The notes under the pieces are model-generated. The model did no database searches, had not been told where the DNA came from, and worked only from the letters and a program-made list of their open reading frames with translations. 58,098 bases of DNA from an uncultured Dysosmobacter sp. (lineage in GTDB: Bacteria; Bacillota; Clostridia; Oscillospirales; Oscillospiraceae): contig CAKTHE010000012.1 of NCBI GenBank assembly GCA_934563745.1, positions 1 to 58,098 of the forward strand, given 5' to 3'. Numbering within the stretch: the stretch's first letter is position 1; the number at the start of each line of letters is the position of its first letter. The position numbers were made by a program, and so were the translations under genes. This document shows positions 50,179 through 58,098 of the stretch, one piece after another.

Positions 50179-50955
50179 ATGCATCTTCTTTTCACCCTAC
50201 TGGTCACCTTTTTTGCCGGCATGGGCGCCGGTCTGGGCACCGGCTTCGCCGGCATGAGTGCCGCGGCCGTGATCAGCCCCATGCTGATCACGTTCCTGGG
50301 CATGGATCCTTATATGGCGGTGGGCATCGCCCTTTCTTCAGACGTTCTGGCCAGCGCCGTATCCGCCTATACTTACGGGCGGCACAAAAACCTGGATATC
50401 AAAAACGGCCTGATCATGATGGCAAGCGTTCTGGTCTTTACGGTGGTGGGCAGCTATGCGGCCAGCCTGCTTCCCTCCGCAACTATGGGAAGCTTCTCGG
50501 TGTTCATGACCTTCCTTCTGGGGATCAAATTCATCGTGAAGCCGGTGATGACCACCAAGGAGGCCATGCAGAGCGTCGATCCCCGCAAACGGGTCGTCCA
50601 GTCGCTGGTCTGCGGGATCCTGATCGGCCTGATCTGCGGATTCATCGGTGCCGGAGGCGGAATGATGATGCTGCTGATCCTGACCTCCGTGCTGGGCTAT
50701 GAGCTGAAGACCGCCGTAGGGACCAGCGTGTTCATTATGACTTTCACCGCGCTGACCGGCGCCGTTTCCCATTTTGTCATCGGCGGAGCGCCGGACTGGA
50801 CCGTCTTTTTCCTGTGCGTGTTTTTTACGCTGCTCTGGGCCCGGATCGCCGCCGTATTTGCCAACAAGGCCGAGCCCCGGACCCTCAACCGCGCCACCGG
50901 CATCGTGCTGGTAATTCTGGGCATTGTGGTCATGCTCTTCTCCCTAGTCAATTGA
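50179..50955 (+). CDS. TauE/SafE family anion exporter
   Basis: A 258-residue membrane protein with about eight helices in two homologous halves (GAGLGTGFAGMSAAAVISP and GLICGFIGAGGGMMMLLIL), the TauE/SafE repeat signature. Members export sulfite, sulfoacetate or other organic or sulfur anions. ATG 50179 lies 11 bases after GGAGG. It is divergent from the TetR gene and is probably its target, so the exported compound or a relative is a likely inducer. Substrate cannot be named. Confidence 0.9.
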   Translation: MHLLFTLLVTFFAGMGAGLGTGFAGMSAAAVISPMLITFLGMDPYMAVGIALSSDVLASAVSAYTYGRHKNLDIKNGLIMMASVLVFTVVGSYAASLLPSATMGSFSVFMTFLLGIKFIVKPVMTTKEAMQSVDPRKRVVQSLVCGILIGLICGFIGAGGGMMMLLILTSVLGYELKTAVGTSVFIMTFTALTGAVSHFVIGGAPDWTVFFLCVFFTLLWARIAAVFANKAEPRTLNRATGIVLVILGIVVMLFSLVN

Positions 50956-51121
50956 ATGCTCCGGAAGGCCGGGTCTCAACTGCCCCTTCATCGTGTGCCG
51001 CAGTCTGGCAATCTGTGAAGCAAACCGAAAACGCACCAAAAAAGGAGACACACACGCGTGTCTCCCTTTTTTTCATTGTGTTGACGAAAAAGATGCACTT
51101 ACCCCCCATCCCCCGTTTTCC

Positions 51122-51564
51122 CCAAATCGAAGCCCAGCGTAAGCGGGTTCGATTTGGAAAGGAGGAGCAAGGGAGCGGGCGGATGGCGTTCTTTTTTCTG
51201 AAAGAATAAAAGAACGTCGGAGCAAAGCGGACTTTGCTCCGACGTGTCAGGCAGCTTCCATTCGGATATTTTGCATCGCACCCCTTTTCCTCGTCCGGTA
51301 AACCAGCGAAGCGTTTGCCGGACGAACGTGAGGAGCAGCAGAATGAGCGAACGATGAGCGTTTATAAAAAGCTCGTCGCAAGCGATATAACGCTTGCGAC
51401 GAGCTGTCAGGTGGCTTCCATTCGGATATTTTCGTTTTCGATTCCCCGTTCCCTCAAACCGCAAACCAGCGAAGCATTTGCGGTTTGAAAAGGAGGAGCA
51501 GCGGCGTGAGCTTGCTCTGACTTATAAAATAAGTCGGAGCAAGCGATACATAGCTTGCTCCGAC
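51122..51564. repeat. Three tandem non-coding units with covarying hairpins
   Basis: Each unit of about 160-170 bases has hairpin H1 (51122-51157, 51292-51324, 51454-51488) with loop CCAGCGAAGC or close, a GGAGGAGC segment, hairpin H2 (51214-51245, 51370-51405, 51533-51564) and, after the first two, CTTCCATTCGGATATTTT. Stems are perfect or nearly so but differ between units (CCAAATCGAA, CGTCCGG, TCAAACCGCAAA), so bases changed in pairs. The block ends at the 3' end of the tRNA-Leu and would be transcribed after it on the minus strand. No protein coding is supported. Confidence 0.8.
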
Positions 51565-51565
51565 G

Positions 51566-51651
51566 TGGTGCCGGTGGTGGGACTCGAACCCACACGGTGT
51601 CGCCACCGGCGGATTTTGAATCCGCTACGTCTACCATTCCATCACACCGGC
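51566..51651 (-). tRNA. tRNA-Leu (anticodon CAA)
   Basis: Acceptor stem GCCGGTG/CACCGGC, D arm, anticodon stem GCGGA/TCCGC around loop TTCAAAA (anticodon CAA), long class II variable arm, T arm GTGGG TTCGAGT CCCAC, and encoded CCA (51566-51568). Its promoter is upstream and the structured repeat block follows it. Confidence 0.97.
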
Positions 51652-51664
51652 AAAGTGCGTTGTT

Positions 51665-51693
51665 ATTATAGCGTACTCTTTAAAAAATTTCAA
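51665..51693 (-). promoter_or_regulatory. Promoter of tRNA-Leu
   Basis: Minus strand TTGAAA (51688-51693), 17-bp spacer, TATAAT (51665-51670), 13 bases before the tRNA 5' end. Confidence 0.75.
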
Positions 51694-51805
51694 GAGCGAT
51701 TTGCACTTTCCCCGCCCCTGCCTCCGGCCGCTGCAAAAGAATCATCTGAGCCGGTCAGATGCCCTGAAATTTCGCAAAGCCCCTACCAAAACAGCCGAAT
51801 CTGTG

Positions 51806-51824
51806 GTATGATAAAAAATCATAC
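51806..51824 (+). promoter_or_regulatory. Extended -10 and palindromic operator of the lipoprotein-two-component operon
   Basis: TATGAT (51807-51812) preceded by TGG; the hexamer lies in the left arm of the perfect 7-bp dyad GTATGAT-N5-ATCATAC (51806-51824), so a bound repressor or activator would cover the promoter. Confidence 0.5.
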
Positions 51825-51878
51825 TGGGTTTGGCATGCACTTTTCTGTCCGACCCGGCCACGAGAGGATGGTGGAGCG

Positions 51879-53234
51879 GTGAAACAATTTGCACGGGCCC
51901 TGACTGCGGCACTTCTGCTGGGTCTGAGCGCGCTGCTGTGCGGCGGCTGCTCGGGTCCGAAGATCATTGTTGAGCCGGAGGATCTTTATACGCTGCCCCG
52001 TCTCCCCGACGAGTACACCGGGCTTGAAACCCGCATCAATACGATCCTGGACAGCGGGGGCGAATATGCAGCCCCCACCTCGGGCACCAACATTCAGCCC
52101 GTACAGCTGGTGGATCTAAACGGCGACGGGCAGGAAGAAGCCCTGGCCTTTATCCGCAAAAGCGGGGACGACCGCCAGCAGAAAATCTATATTTTCTCCG
52201 CCGTGGACAATCAGTACGAGCAGACCGCCGTGATTGAGGGAAGCGCCTCGTCGATCAGCACGGTGGAATATGCGGATCTGAATCATGACGGACGGATCGA
52301 GCTGATCGTCGGCTGGCGCTTGGGCACGGATCTGCAGGCCCTTTCCATTTACAGCCTGGACGCCTTCAATCAGCCGACGGAGCTGATCCGCACCGTATAC
52401 GTCAAATATGCCGCCGCGGATCTGGATCAGGATGGACAGCAGGGGATCGTGGTGCTGCACACGGACAGCGAAGGCAACAGCTCTGCCGACTATTACGGCT
52501 GGCGGGAAAACGCGCTGACCTTTCTATCCTCGGCAAAGCTCTCCATGACCATGGCCGAGCTGACCCGGATCGAAGAGGGCACCCTGACCGACGGGACCCC
52601 TGCGCTGTTTGTCTGCGGTGTGGATGACGCCAACACCGTCATTATGGACATCCTGACCGTCCGGAATACGGAGCTGACCAATATCACTCTTTCCGCCGCT
52701 ACCGGCGTCTCCAGCGAGATCTTTCAGTTTTTGACTCTTTATCCCATGGACATCAACAACGACGGGATCACCGAGGTTCCCGTACCGGTGACCGGAACCT
52801 CTTACAGCGATCCCTCTTCCCTGCCGGGATACCGGATCAACTGGCGGAGCTATGACCGGAACGGAAAGCAGAAGACGGCGGAGATCACCTATCACGATCT
52901 GGCAGACGGCTGGTACATGGTGCTTCCGGATGCCTGGCTGGGCCGCATATCCGTTACGCGCTGGCAGTCCGGCAGCAACGAGGTCACCGTCACCTTTTCC
53001 ATCAACAACTCCGACGGGTCCCGCACGGATTTTCTGAATCTTTACACCATCACCGGCAGCGGCCGGGAATATCGGATCCGGGGCAATCGCTTTGTGCTTC
53101 GGCGGCAGACGGAAACGATCTACGCCGCGGAGCTGCTGGACGCCAACGGATCCTGGCAGTACGGGCTGACGCAGGAGGAATTGCGCGCCGGCTTCAATCT
53201 CATAACGGCGGAATGGCTGCCGGATGCAGTCTGA
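51879..53234 (+). CDS. VCBS/FG-GAP repeat lipoprotein
   Basis: A 451-residue predicted lipoprotein with signal peptide and cysteine (Cys24) in LLCGGCSG; the lipobox is slightly unusual. Repeated calcium-loop motifs DLNGDGQEEA, DLNHDGRIEL, DLDQDGQQGI and DINNDGITEV mark an FG-GAP/VCBS beta-propeller. Start is GTG 51879 after GGTGGAG. The response regulator begins 31 bases after its stop and the kinase follows, so the lipoprotein probably senses or modulates the signal for that two-component system at the outer face of the membrane. Function beyond this is inference. Confidence 0.82.
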   Translation: MKQFARALTAALLLGLSALLCGGCSGPKIIVEPEDLYTLPRLPDEYTGLETRINTILDSGGEYAAPTSGTNIQPVQLVDLNGDGQEEALAFIRKSGDDRQQKIYIFSAVDNQYEQTAVIEGSASSISTVEYADLNHDGRIELIVGWRLGTDLQALSIYSLDAFNQPTELIRTVYVKYAAADLDQDGQQGIVVLHTDSEGNSSADYYGWRENALTFLSSAKLSMTMAELTRIEEGTLTDGTPALFVCGVDDANTVIMDILTVRNTELTNITLSAATGVSSEIFQFLTLYPMDINNDGITEVPVPVTGTSYSDPSSLPGYRINWRSYDRNGKQKTAEITYHDLADGWYMVLPDAWLGRISVTRWQSGSNEVTVTFSINNSDGSRTDFLNLYTITGSGREYRIRGNRFVLRRQTETIYAAELLDANGSWQYGLTQEELRAGFNLITAEWLPDAV

Positions 53235-53265
53235 CGGCGCATGCCGCATGCGGAAGGAGATCCCT

Positions 53266-53952
53266 ATGAAAAAGGTTTTGGTTCTGGAGGATGAATCCAG
53301 TATTCGCAGCTTTATTGTCATCAACCTGCGCCGTGCGGGTTACGAAGTCATCGAGGCGGAGACCGGCGAGGATGCGCTGGAGCGTCTGCGGGAAAATCCG
53401 GATACCCAGGTGGCCCTGCTGGACATTATGCTTCCCGGCATTGACGGGTTCGAGGTCTGCCGCCGGATCCGGGCCACCAATACCAAGATCGGCATCATCA
53501 TGCTCTCGGCCCGGGCCCAGGAAATGGACAAGGTGACGGGGCTGATGACCGGCGCGGACGACTATGTCACCAAGCCCTTCTCCCCGGCGGAGCTGACCGC
53601 CCGGGTGGATGCGCTCTTCCGCCGTGCCGGCGGCGAGACTGCGGCCGAGCAGAGCGTGATCCGTCAGGATCCCTTCCTGCTGAACACCCGCAACCGCACC
53701 CTGGAAAAGAATGGCCAGCGCATCAAGCTGACGCAGGTGGAGTATTCCATCATGAAAACATTTATGGAAAATCCGGGCAAGGCCCTGTCCCGGGAAGAAA
53801 TCCTGGACCGGGTCTGGGGCCGGGACTATTTCGGCGAGCTGAAAATCGTGGATGTCAACATCCGGCGGCTGCGTCTGAAAATTGAGGACAACGTGCAAAA
53901 TCCCACCTACATCACGACGGTTTGGGGATACGGATATAAATGGGGCTTTTAA
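53266..53952 (+). CDS. OmpR/PhoB-family response regulator
   Basis: A 228-residue regulator: receiver domain with acidic pocket Glu8-Asp9, phospho-acceptor Asp53 in ALLDIMLPG and Lys103 in VTKPF, then a winged-helix DNA-binding domain (LTQVEYSIMKTFMENPGKAL, RVWGRDYFGELKIVDVNIRRLR). ATG 53266 follows AAGGAGA. It sits between the VCBS lipoprotein and the kinase in one operon. The dyad at the operon promoter may be its own target. Confidence 0.94.
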   Translation: MKKVLVLEDESSIRSFIVINLRRAGYEVIEAETGEDALERLRENPDTQVALLDIMLPGIDGFEVCRRIRATNTKIGIIMLSARAQEMDKVTGLMTGADDYVTKPFSPAELTARVDALFRRAGGETAAEQSVIRQDPFLLNTRNRTLEKNGQRIKLTQVEYSIMKTFMENPGKALSREEILDRVWGRDYFGELKIVDVNIRRLRLKIEDNVQNPTYITTVWGYGYKWGF

Positions 53953-53988
53953 ACCCGGATGCACAGTCTGCGGAAGGAGGAAGCGGAA

Positions 53989-55428
53989 ATGGACAGTGAA
54001 AAGCGGGAACGCCGGGCATTGCGGATCCGCGGCCTGCGCAAACGGTGGATCGTCAACGCGGTCATGCCGGTGTTTTTGCTGATGCTGGTCATCATCACGC
54101 TTATGGCCGCGGGCATCTCCAATTATTATTATAATAATGTACGGGCCGGCCTGGAGCGGCGGGCCCAGGCTGCGGCCGAATCCTTCAATAGCTATTTCAT
54201 GACCAGCTACTCGGAGTTTTATCAGCGGGCTGTCAGCTACGCGGAAAATTTTGAGGATAAAAACAAAATCGAGATGCAGTTCATCAACTCCAACGGGCGG
54301 ATCCAGGTATCCACCTATGGACTGACGGTCGGCAGCGCCCCGGGAACGGAGGAGATCCAGCGCGCGCTGTCCAGCGGACGGACGGAAACCTATCTGGGGC
54401 CGGACCCGCAGACAAACGAAGATATTCTTTCGGTGTCCGCACCCTTGTCCTTCAACGGGAAGGCGGTGGGCGTGGTGCGCTTCATCACCGGCATGCGGGC
54501 CGTCAATCATCAGATTCTGATCTGTATCCTGCTGGTTCTGGTATTTGCCGGGCTGTGTATGGCCATGGTCCTGTTTTCCAGCCTGCTGTTCATCAACAAC
54601 GTGGTGGAGCCGGTAACCGTGGTGTCCGAGGCCGCCAAGCGGATCTCGGCCGGCGGATACGGCATTCAGATCGACAACCGCTATACCGATGAGCTGGGGG
54701 AGCTGGTGGACAACATCAACGACATGTCCACCAAAATCAGTCAAAGCGAGAAAATGCAGTCGGAGTTTATCTCTTCCGTCTCCCATGAATTGCGCACCCC
54801 GCTGACCGCCATCAACGGTTGGGGCGAAACGATTCTGGCGGATACCACGGAAGACCCCGTGCAGATGCGGCGGGGCATCCGGATCATCCTCAACGAATCC
54901 CGGCGCCTGACCACAATGGTGGAGGAGCTGCTGGAATTTTCCAAAATTCAGGACGGGCGCATGACACTGCGCATTGAGCAGATGGATCTGCAGGCCGAGC
55001 TGGAGGATGCAGTCTTTACCTATAAAGAGCTGTTCCGTCAGGATGGCGTCGAGCTGCACTATCAGGCAGACGACGAGGCGCTCCCCCCCATCCCTGGCGA
55101 TCCGGAACGGCTCAAGCAGGTCTTCTGCAATGTGCTGGATAATGCCGTCAAGCACGGCGGCAGCGGCAAGCGAATCGATGTGTCCATCGTCTGCGAGGAT
55201 GAAATGGAAGTCATCCGCGTCCGGGACTACGGCCCCGGCGTTCCGGAGGCAGAGCTTCCCTTCGTGAAGCAGAAGTTTTATAAAGGCTCTTCCAAGGCCC
55301 GCGGCAGCGGGATCGGGCTGGCCGTGTGCGATGAGATCGTCAAACTGCACGGCGGCTCCTTCGAAATTGCCAACGCCGAAGGCGGCGGCTGCGTGGTTTC
55401 GATCCGCCTTCCCATCGCGGCGGTGTGA
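53989..55428 (+). CDS. Sensor histidine kinase
   Basis: A 479-residue membrane kinase: helix 1 (about 22-44), an extracytoplasmic sensing domain of about 130 residues, helix 2 (about 175-205), HAMP (about 205-255), HisKA with His266 in SSVSHELRTPL, and HATPase_c with N box VLDNAVKHGGSGK, DYGPGVPE and GSGIGLAV. Phosphatase and kinase roles toward the upstream regulator are expected. ATG 53989 follows GGAAGGAGG. The sensed signal is unknown; the lipoprotein encoded upstream is a natural candidate partner. Confidence 0.94.
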   Translation: MDSEKRERRALRIRGLRKRWIVNAVMPVFLLMLVIITLMAAGISNYYYNNVRAGLERRAQAAAESFNSYFMTSYSEFYQRAVSYAENFEDKNKIEMQFINSNGRIQVSTYGLTVGSAPGTEEIQRALSSGRTETYLGPDPQTNEDILSVSAPLSFNGKAVGVVRFITGMRAVNHQILICILLVLVFAGLCMAMVLFSSLLFINNVVEPVTVVSEAAKRISAGGYGIQIDNRYTDELGELVDNINDMSTKISQSEKMQSEFISSVSHELRTPLTAINGWGETILADTTEDPVQMRRGIRIILNESRRLTTMVEELLEFSKIQDGRMTLRIEQMDLQAELEDAVFTYKELFRQDGVELHYQADDEALPPIPGDPERLKQVFCNVLDNAVKHGGSGKRIDVSIVCEDEMEVIRVRDYGPGVPEAELPFVKQKFYKGSSKARGSGIGLAVCDEIVKLHGGSFEIANAEGGGCVVSIRLPIAAV

Positions 55429-55493
55429 ATTCTAGAACAATTGTTGCATTTTTAGAGAATCTGTAGTAAGCTGTCCATTAGAAAGGAATTACC

Positions 55494-56465
55494 ATGGCAC
55501 AAACAAAAAATACGGCCTTTCGCACCAGCATCGGCGGGCAGGCCCTGATCGAAGGCATTATGATGCGCGGACCGGAAAAGCAGGCAATCGTCGTGCGGGA
55601 CCGGGACGGAAACCTGGTGGAAAAGACCGAGGACCTCAAATTCATCAAGGACCGCTATCCCATTTTGGGGGTCCCGCTGATCCGGGGCACTGTCAATTTC
55701 CTCGATTCGATGGTCAAGGGCGTAAAGGCCCTGATGTACTCCGCGGATTTCTATCCGGACGATGAGGCGGCCCAGCCCTCCAAGCTGGATCTATGGCTGG
55801 AAAAGCATGTGTCCAGCAAAAAGCTGGAAAGCGCTCTGGTCACGGCGGCCGTTGTGCTGGGCGTGGGGCTTTCCCTTCTTCTGTTTATGGTCCTGCCGAC
55901 CTTCCTGGCCGGCGGCGTGCTGCATCTGTTTCCCGGCAGTCCCCTGTGGGTGCGCAATCTGGTGGAGGGTGCGCTGAAGATCCTGATCTTCCTCCTATAC
56001 CTGATCGCCTGCTCCAAAACGAAGGATATTTACCGTGTTTTTCAGTATCACGGGGCCGAGCATAAAACCATTTTCTGCTATGAAGCCGGGCTGCCCTTAA
56101 CGGTTGAAAATGTGCGCATTCAGCCCCGGCACCATCCCCGCTGCGGCACCAGCTTTCTGTTTGTTGTCATCTTTGTGTCTATTTTGTTTTCGTCTGTGGT
56201 ATTCGGGATCTGGCCGATCTCCAATGTCTGGCTGCGCACGCTGGTGCATCTGATCCTGCTGCCCCTGATGGTCGGCGTCACGTATGAATTCAACCGCTGG
56301 GTCGGCCGGCACGCCCAGGACAACGCTCTTGCGAAGGTTCTGACTGCGCCGGGCCTTTGGATGCAGAATTTTACCACCAACGAGCCGGATGACAGCATGA
56401 TCGAATGCGCTATCCGGGCCCTGGAGCTGGTCATTCCGGAGCAGAAGGGCAAGGATGCCTGGTGA
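55494..56465 (+). CDS. DUF1385 family membrane protein
   Basis: A 323-residue protein of DUF1385 (YqhQ). It opens with SIGGQALIEGIMMRGPEKQA, a metal- or nucleotide-binding-like segment, has three to four membrane helices and the conserved FQYHGAEHKTIFCYE and HPRCGTSF, whose histidines and cysteines could bind metal. Function is unknown; in Clostridia it is usually next to prmC and prfA, as it is with prmC here. GAAAGG lies before the ATG. A weak promoter TTGCAT-17-TAAGCT (55444-55472) precedes it. Confidence 0.88.
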   Translation: MAQTKNTAFRTSIGGQALIEGIMMRGPEKQAIVVRDRDGNLVEKTEDLKFIKDRYPILGVPLIRGTVNFLDSMVKGVKALMYSADFYPDDEAAQPSKLDLWLEKHVSSKKLESALVTAAVVLGVGLSLLLFMVLPTFLAGGVLHLFPGSPLWVRNLVEGALKILIFLLYLIACSKTKDIYRVFQYHGAEHKTIFCYEAGLPLTVENVRIQPRHHPRCGTSFLFVVIFVSILFSSVVFGIWPISNVWLRTLVHLILLPLMVGVTYEFNRWVGRHAQDNALAKVLTAPGLWMQNFTTNEPDDSMIECAIRALELVIPEQKGKDAW

Positions 56466-56559
56466 GACTTCGCGCCGGTCCGGCAGGTCCGGCAAAAACG
56501 AGGAGGAGTATGGCCCCACGGTACGCGATCCCTTTGCCGTGCGGACCTTACAATGTGTT

Positions 56560-57426
56560 ATGGCGATCACCTATAACAATCTATATTTGGACACGCGCCG
56601 CCGGCTGAAGGCCGCCGGAATCGAGGCTGCCACCCTGGAGGCCCGGGAGCTGGTCTGTTTTGCCTCTGGAAAGACGCGGGAAGAGCTGGTCCGGGATGGC
56701 GGGCTGTACGCCGCGCCGGAGCTGGAGCGGCGGGTGGCCGACCTGACCCGGCGCCATCTGGACGGCGAGCCGGTCGCCTACCTGATCGGTGAGTGGGAAT
56801 TTTACGGACTGCCGCTGGACATCTCCAGTGATGTGCTGATCCCCCGGGCGGACACGGAAGTACTGGCCGAGCAGGCCATCACCTACTGCCAATCCCTGGG
56901 GCCCTGCCGGGTGCTGGATCTGTGCGCCGGCAGCGGCTGCATCGGGCTGGCGCTCGCCTCCCAGGTGCCGGAGGCCCGGGTCGTGCTGGGCGAGCTTTCC
57001 GAGCAGGCGCTTCGGATCTGCCGGCAAAACACCCGGCGCTCCGGCCTGACCGGGCGTGTTTCGGTCCTGCCCATGGATGCCCGGGAAAAGCCCTCTGCCA
57101 ATCTGGGCGAGTTTTCCTGTATCGTCAGCAATCCCCCGTATATCCCCAGCGGCGACATTCCGGGGCTGGACCTCTCCGTCCGGGACTATGAACCGCATCT
57201 GGCGCTGGACGGCGGCGCAGACGGGCTGGATTTTTATCACACGATCTCGGAAAAATGGAAGGATCTGCTGCCGGTCGGCGGCCGGCTTTACTTTGAAGTC
57301 GGGATCGGACAGGCGGATGCCGTGCTGCGTATCATGCGCACACAGGGCTTCGGGGACATCCAGGTGGTAAAGGATACCCAGGGGATTCCCCGGGTCGTAT
57401 TCGGCACCTTGTGTGGTGAGCTTTAA
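56560..57426 (+). CDS. prmC: Peptide chain release factor N5-glutamine methyltransferase PrmC
   Basis: PrmC methylates the GGQ glutamine of release factors RF1 and RF2. The 288-residue product has the N-terminal helical domain, SAM loop LDLCAGSGCIGLA and the substrate-glutamine motif NPPYIP. Start is unclear: ATG 56560 has no Shine-Dalgarno; a strong GAGGAGGAG instead precedes ATG 56509 in another frame, which reads 33 codons and stops at 56608 inside prmC. An alternative long start at 56455 overlaps DUF1385. The release factor gene prfA, common beside prmC, is not within the window after it; recA follows instead. Confidence 0.92.
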   Translation: MAITYNNLYLDTRRRLKAAGIEAATLEARELVCFASGKTREELVRDGGLYAAPELERRVADLTRRHLDGEPVAYLIGEWEFYGLPLDISSDVLIPRADTEVLAEQAITYCQSLGPCRVLDLCAGSGCIGLALASQVPEARVVLGELSEQALRICRQNTRRSGLTGRVSVLPMDAREKPSANLGEFSCIVSNPPYIPSGDIPGLDLSVRDYEPHLALDGGADGLDFYHTISEKWKDLLPVGGRLYFEVGIGQADAVLRIMRTQGFGDIQVVKDTQGIPRVVFGTLCGEL

Positions 57427-57490
57427 AGGCGGCGCACAGTCCGCAGGCCGCTCAAATAACGAAAATACATGCGCCGGCCCTTTGCGGCAG

Positions 57491-57502
57491 GAACGGCAGT
57501 TG
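57491..57502. promoter_or_regulatory. Candidate LexA box upstream of recA
   Basis: GAACGGCAGTTG matches the box GAAC-N4-GTTC at 7 of 8 arm bases, the same mismatch as in the lexA promoter box. It lies about 40 bp upstream of a TATAAT at 57542-57547. Confidence 0.4.
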
Positions 57503-57541
57503 AGGCTGCCGCCGTTTCGCTTCGCGGCGGTGCAAAGATTT

Positions 57542-57547
57542 TATAAT
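57542..57547 (+). promoter_or_regulatory. -10 element of recA
   Basis: TATAAT 28 bases before the ATG; no strong -35 at 17 bp. Confidence 0.45.
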
Positions 57548-57569
57548 GAATAGTCGGGAGGATATCTGT

Positions 57570-58098
57570 ATGGCAAAAGATAAAGGGCCGCTGCCCACTG
57601 CCGCTCCGGCGGAGGATAAAAAGCGCGCCATCGACACGGCAATGGCGCAGATCGAAAAAATGTACGGCAAGGGCTCCATTATGCGCTTCGGCGATAAGGC
57701 AGATCTGAATGTGGACTACATCCCCACAGGTTCTTTGGCCCTGGATGTGGCGCTGGGGATCGGCGGTCTTCCCAAGGGCCGCATCGTGGAAATCTACGGG
57801 CCGGAATCCTCCGGCAAAACGACCCTGGCCCTGCATGTGGTGGCAGAGGCCCAAAAGCGCGGCGGCGAGGTGGCCTTTGTGGACGCTGAGCATGCGCTGG
57901 ACCCCACCTATGCCCGGGCCCTGGGCGTCAAGGTGGAAGAGATGCTGATCTCCCAGCCGGACACCGGTGAGCAGGCTCTGGAAATCACAGAGGCTCTGGT
58001 TCGCTCCGGCGCCATCGATGTGATCGTGGTGGACTCGGTGGCCGCGCTGGTCCCCCGGGCGGAAATCGAGGGCGAAATGGGCGACAGCTATGTGGGTC
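57570..58098 (+). CDS. recA: Recombinase RecA (3' end outside window)
   Basis: RecA forms filaments on single-stranded DNA for strand exchange and triggers LexA self-cleavage. The 176 codons visible include the N-terminal oligomerisation helix, [13 protein letters not shown], Walker [14 protein letters not shown] and Walker [23 protein letters not shown] follows GGGAGG at good spacing. The remaining half, with loop L2 and the C-terminal domain, lies beyond the window. Together with lexA at 22804 the SOS core is split across the window. Confidence 0.97.
   Translation, partial: MAKDKGPLPTAAPAEDKKRAIDTAMAQIEKMYGKGSIMRFGDKADLNVDYIPTGSLALDVALGIGGLPKGRIVEIYGPESSGKTTLALHVVAEAQKRGGEVAFVDAEHALDPTYARALGVKVEEMLISQPDTGEQALEITEALVRSGAIDVIVVDSVAALVPRAEIEGEMGDSYVG

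Noticed and set aside
51122..51564. CRISPR-like array near the tRNA
   Set aside because: Units are about 165 bases with long hairpins and no short identical repeats with unique spacers; no cas genes nearby.
51407..51637. Short minus-strand frame covering tRNA-Leu and a hairpin unit
   Set aside because: Its first half is the tRNA read in frame; a classic false gene over a tRNA.

Overview
This window is GC-rich (roughly 60 percent or more) chromosomal DNA from a low-branching Gram-positive anaerobe, most likely a Clostridia member of the Oscillospiraceae type (relatives of Flavonifractor, Intestinimonas or Oscillibacter). The inference rests on AAGGAGG-type ribosome binding sites, a butyrate kinase, a Firmicutes-style LexA box, SLH-domain surface protein, DUF3842, DUF6110 and DUF1385 proteins, and the YqeC selenium accessory protein. 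I see no phage, transposase, integrase or CRISPR array. Taxonomy is inferred, not searched.

Layout. 1-8745: the 5' two-thirds or more of rpoB (minus strand, with its own tandem promoters and no rplJL upstream), a 62-residue membrane protein, butyrate kinase, an SH3-NlpC/P60 peptidase, a nucleoside hydrolase, a doubtful zinc-ribbon ORF and an Xre-type membrane regulator. 8921-19316: RlmD-type rRNA methyltransferase with a beta-CASP nuclease, a DapF-fold racemase-like protein, secA, pgeF, a peptide-binding lipoprotein and a radical SAM protein. 19569-28537: an FHA-FtsW fusion plus class B PBP, lexA with its SOS box, secG, DUF3842, then mnmA-iscS-iscR (no iscU) diverging from a malic enzyme.

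28637-34479 is the most distinctive accessory block: a PAS-AAA-Fis sigma-54 activator, three matching 16-bp dyads, a textbook -24/-12 promoter, and an operon of APC permease, 3-aminobutyryl-CoA/beta-alanyl-CoA ammonia-lyase homologue, class III CoA-transferase and two MaoC-like hydratases. Together they look like a sigma-54-controlled route that imports a beta-amino acid, activates it to a CoA thioester, removes ammonia and hydrates the enoyl-CoA. The substrate is not known from sequence.

34595-38732: a P1B metal ATPase with a DUF6110 partner under a possible metal-responsive palindrome, YqeC and an HD protein. 38820-44408 is a 1862-residue S-layer-anchored protein carrying three SLH domains, two tandem type-B carboxylesterases and a CocE-type hydrolase, each with its nucleophile motif. 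44700-50955: a membrane LuxR regulator, a NagD-like phosphatase, ftsH translationally coupled to a small helical protein, and a divergent TetR/TauE pair.

50956-51651 holds a tRNA-Leu(CAA) and three tandem non-coding units whose hairpin stems covary. 51879-58098: a VCBS-repeat lipoprotein with a two-component system, DUF1385 protein, prmC and the start of recA (a candidate LexA box lies upstream). The strongest candidates for something new are the sigma-54 beta-aminoacyl-CoA operon, the triple-hydrolase S-layer protein and the covarying repeats beside the tRNA.
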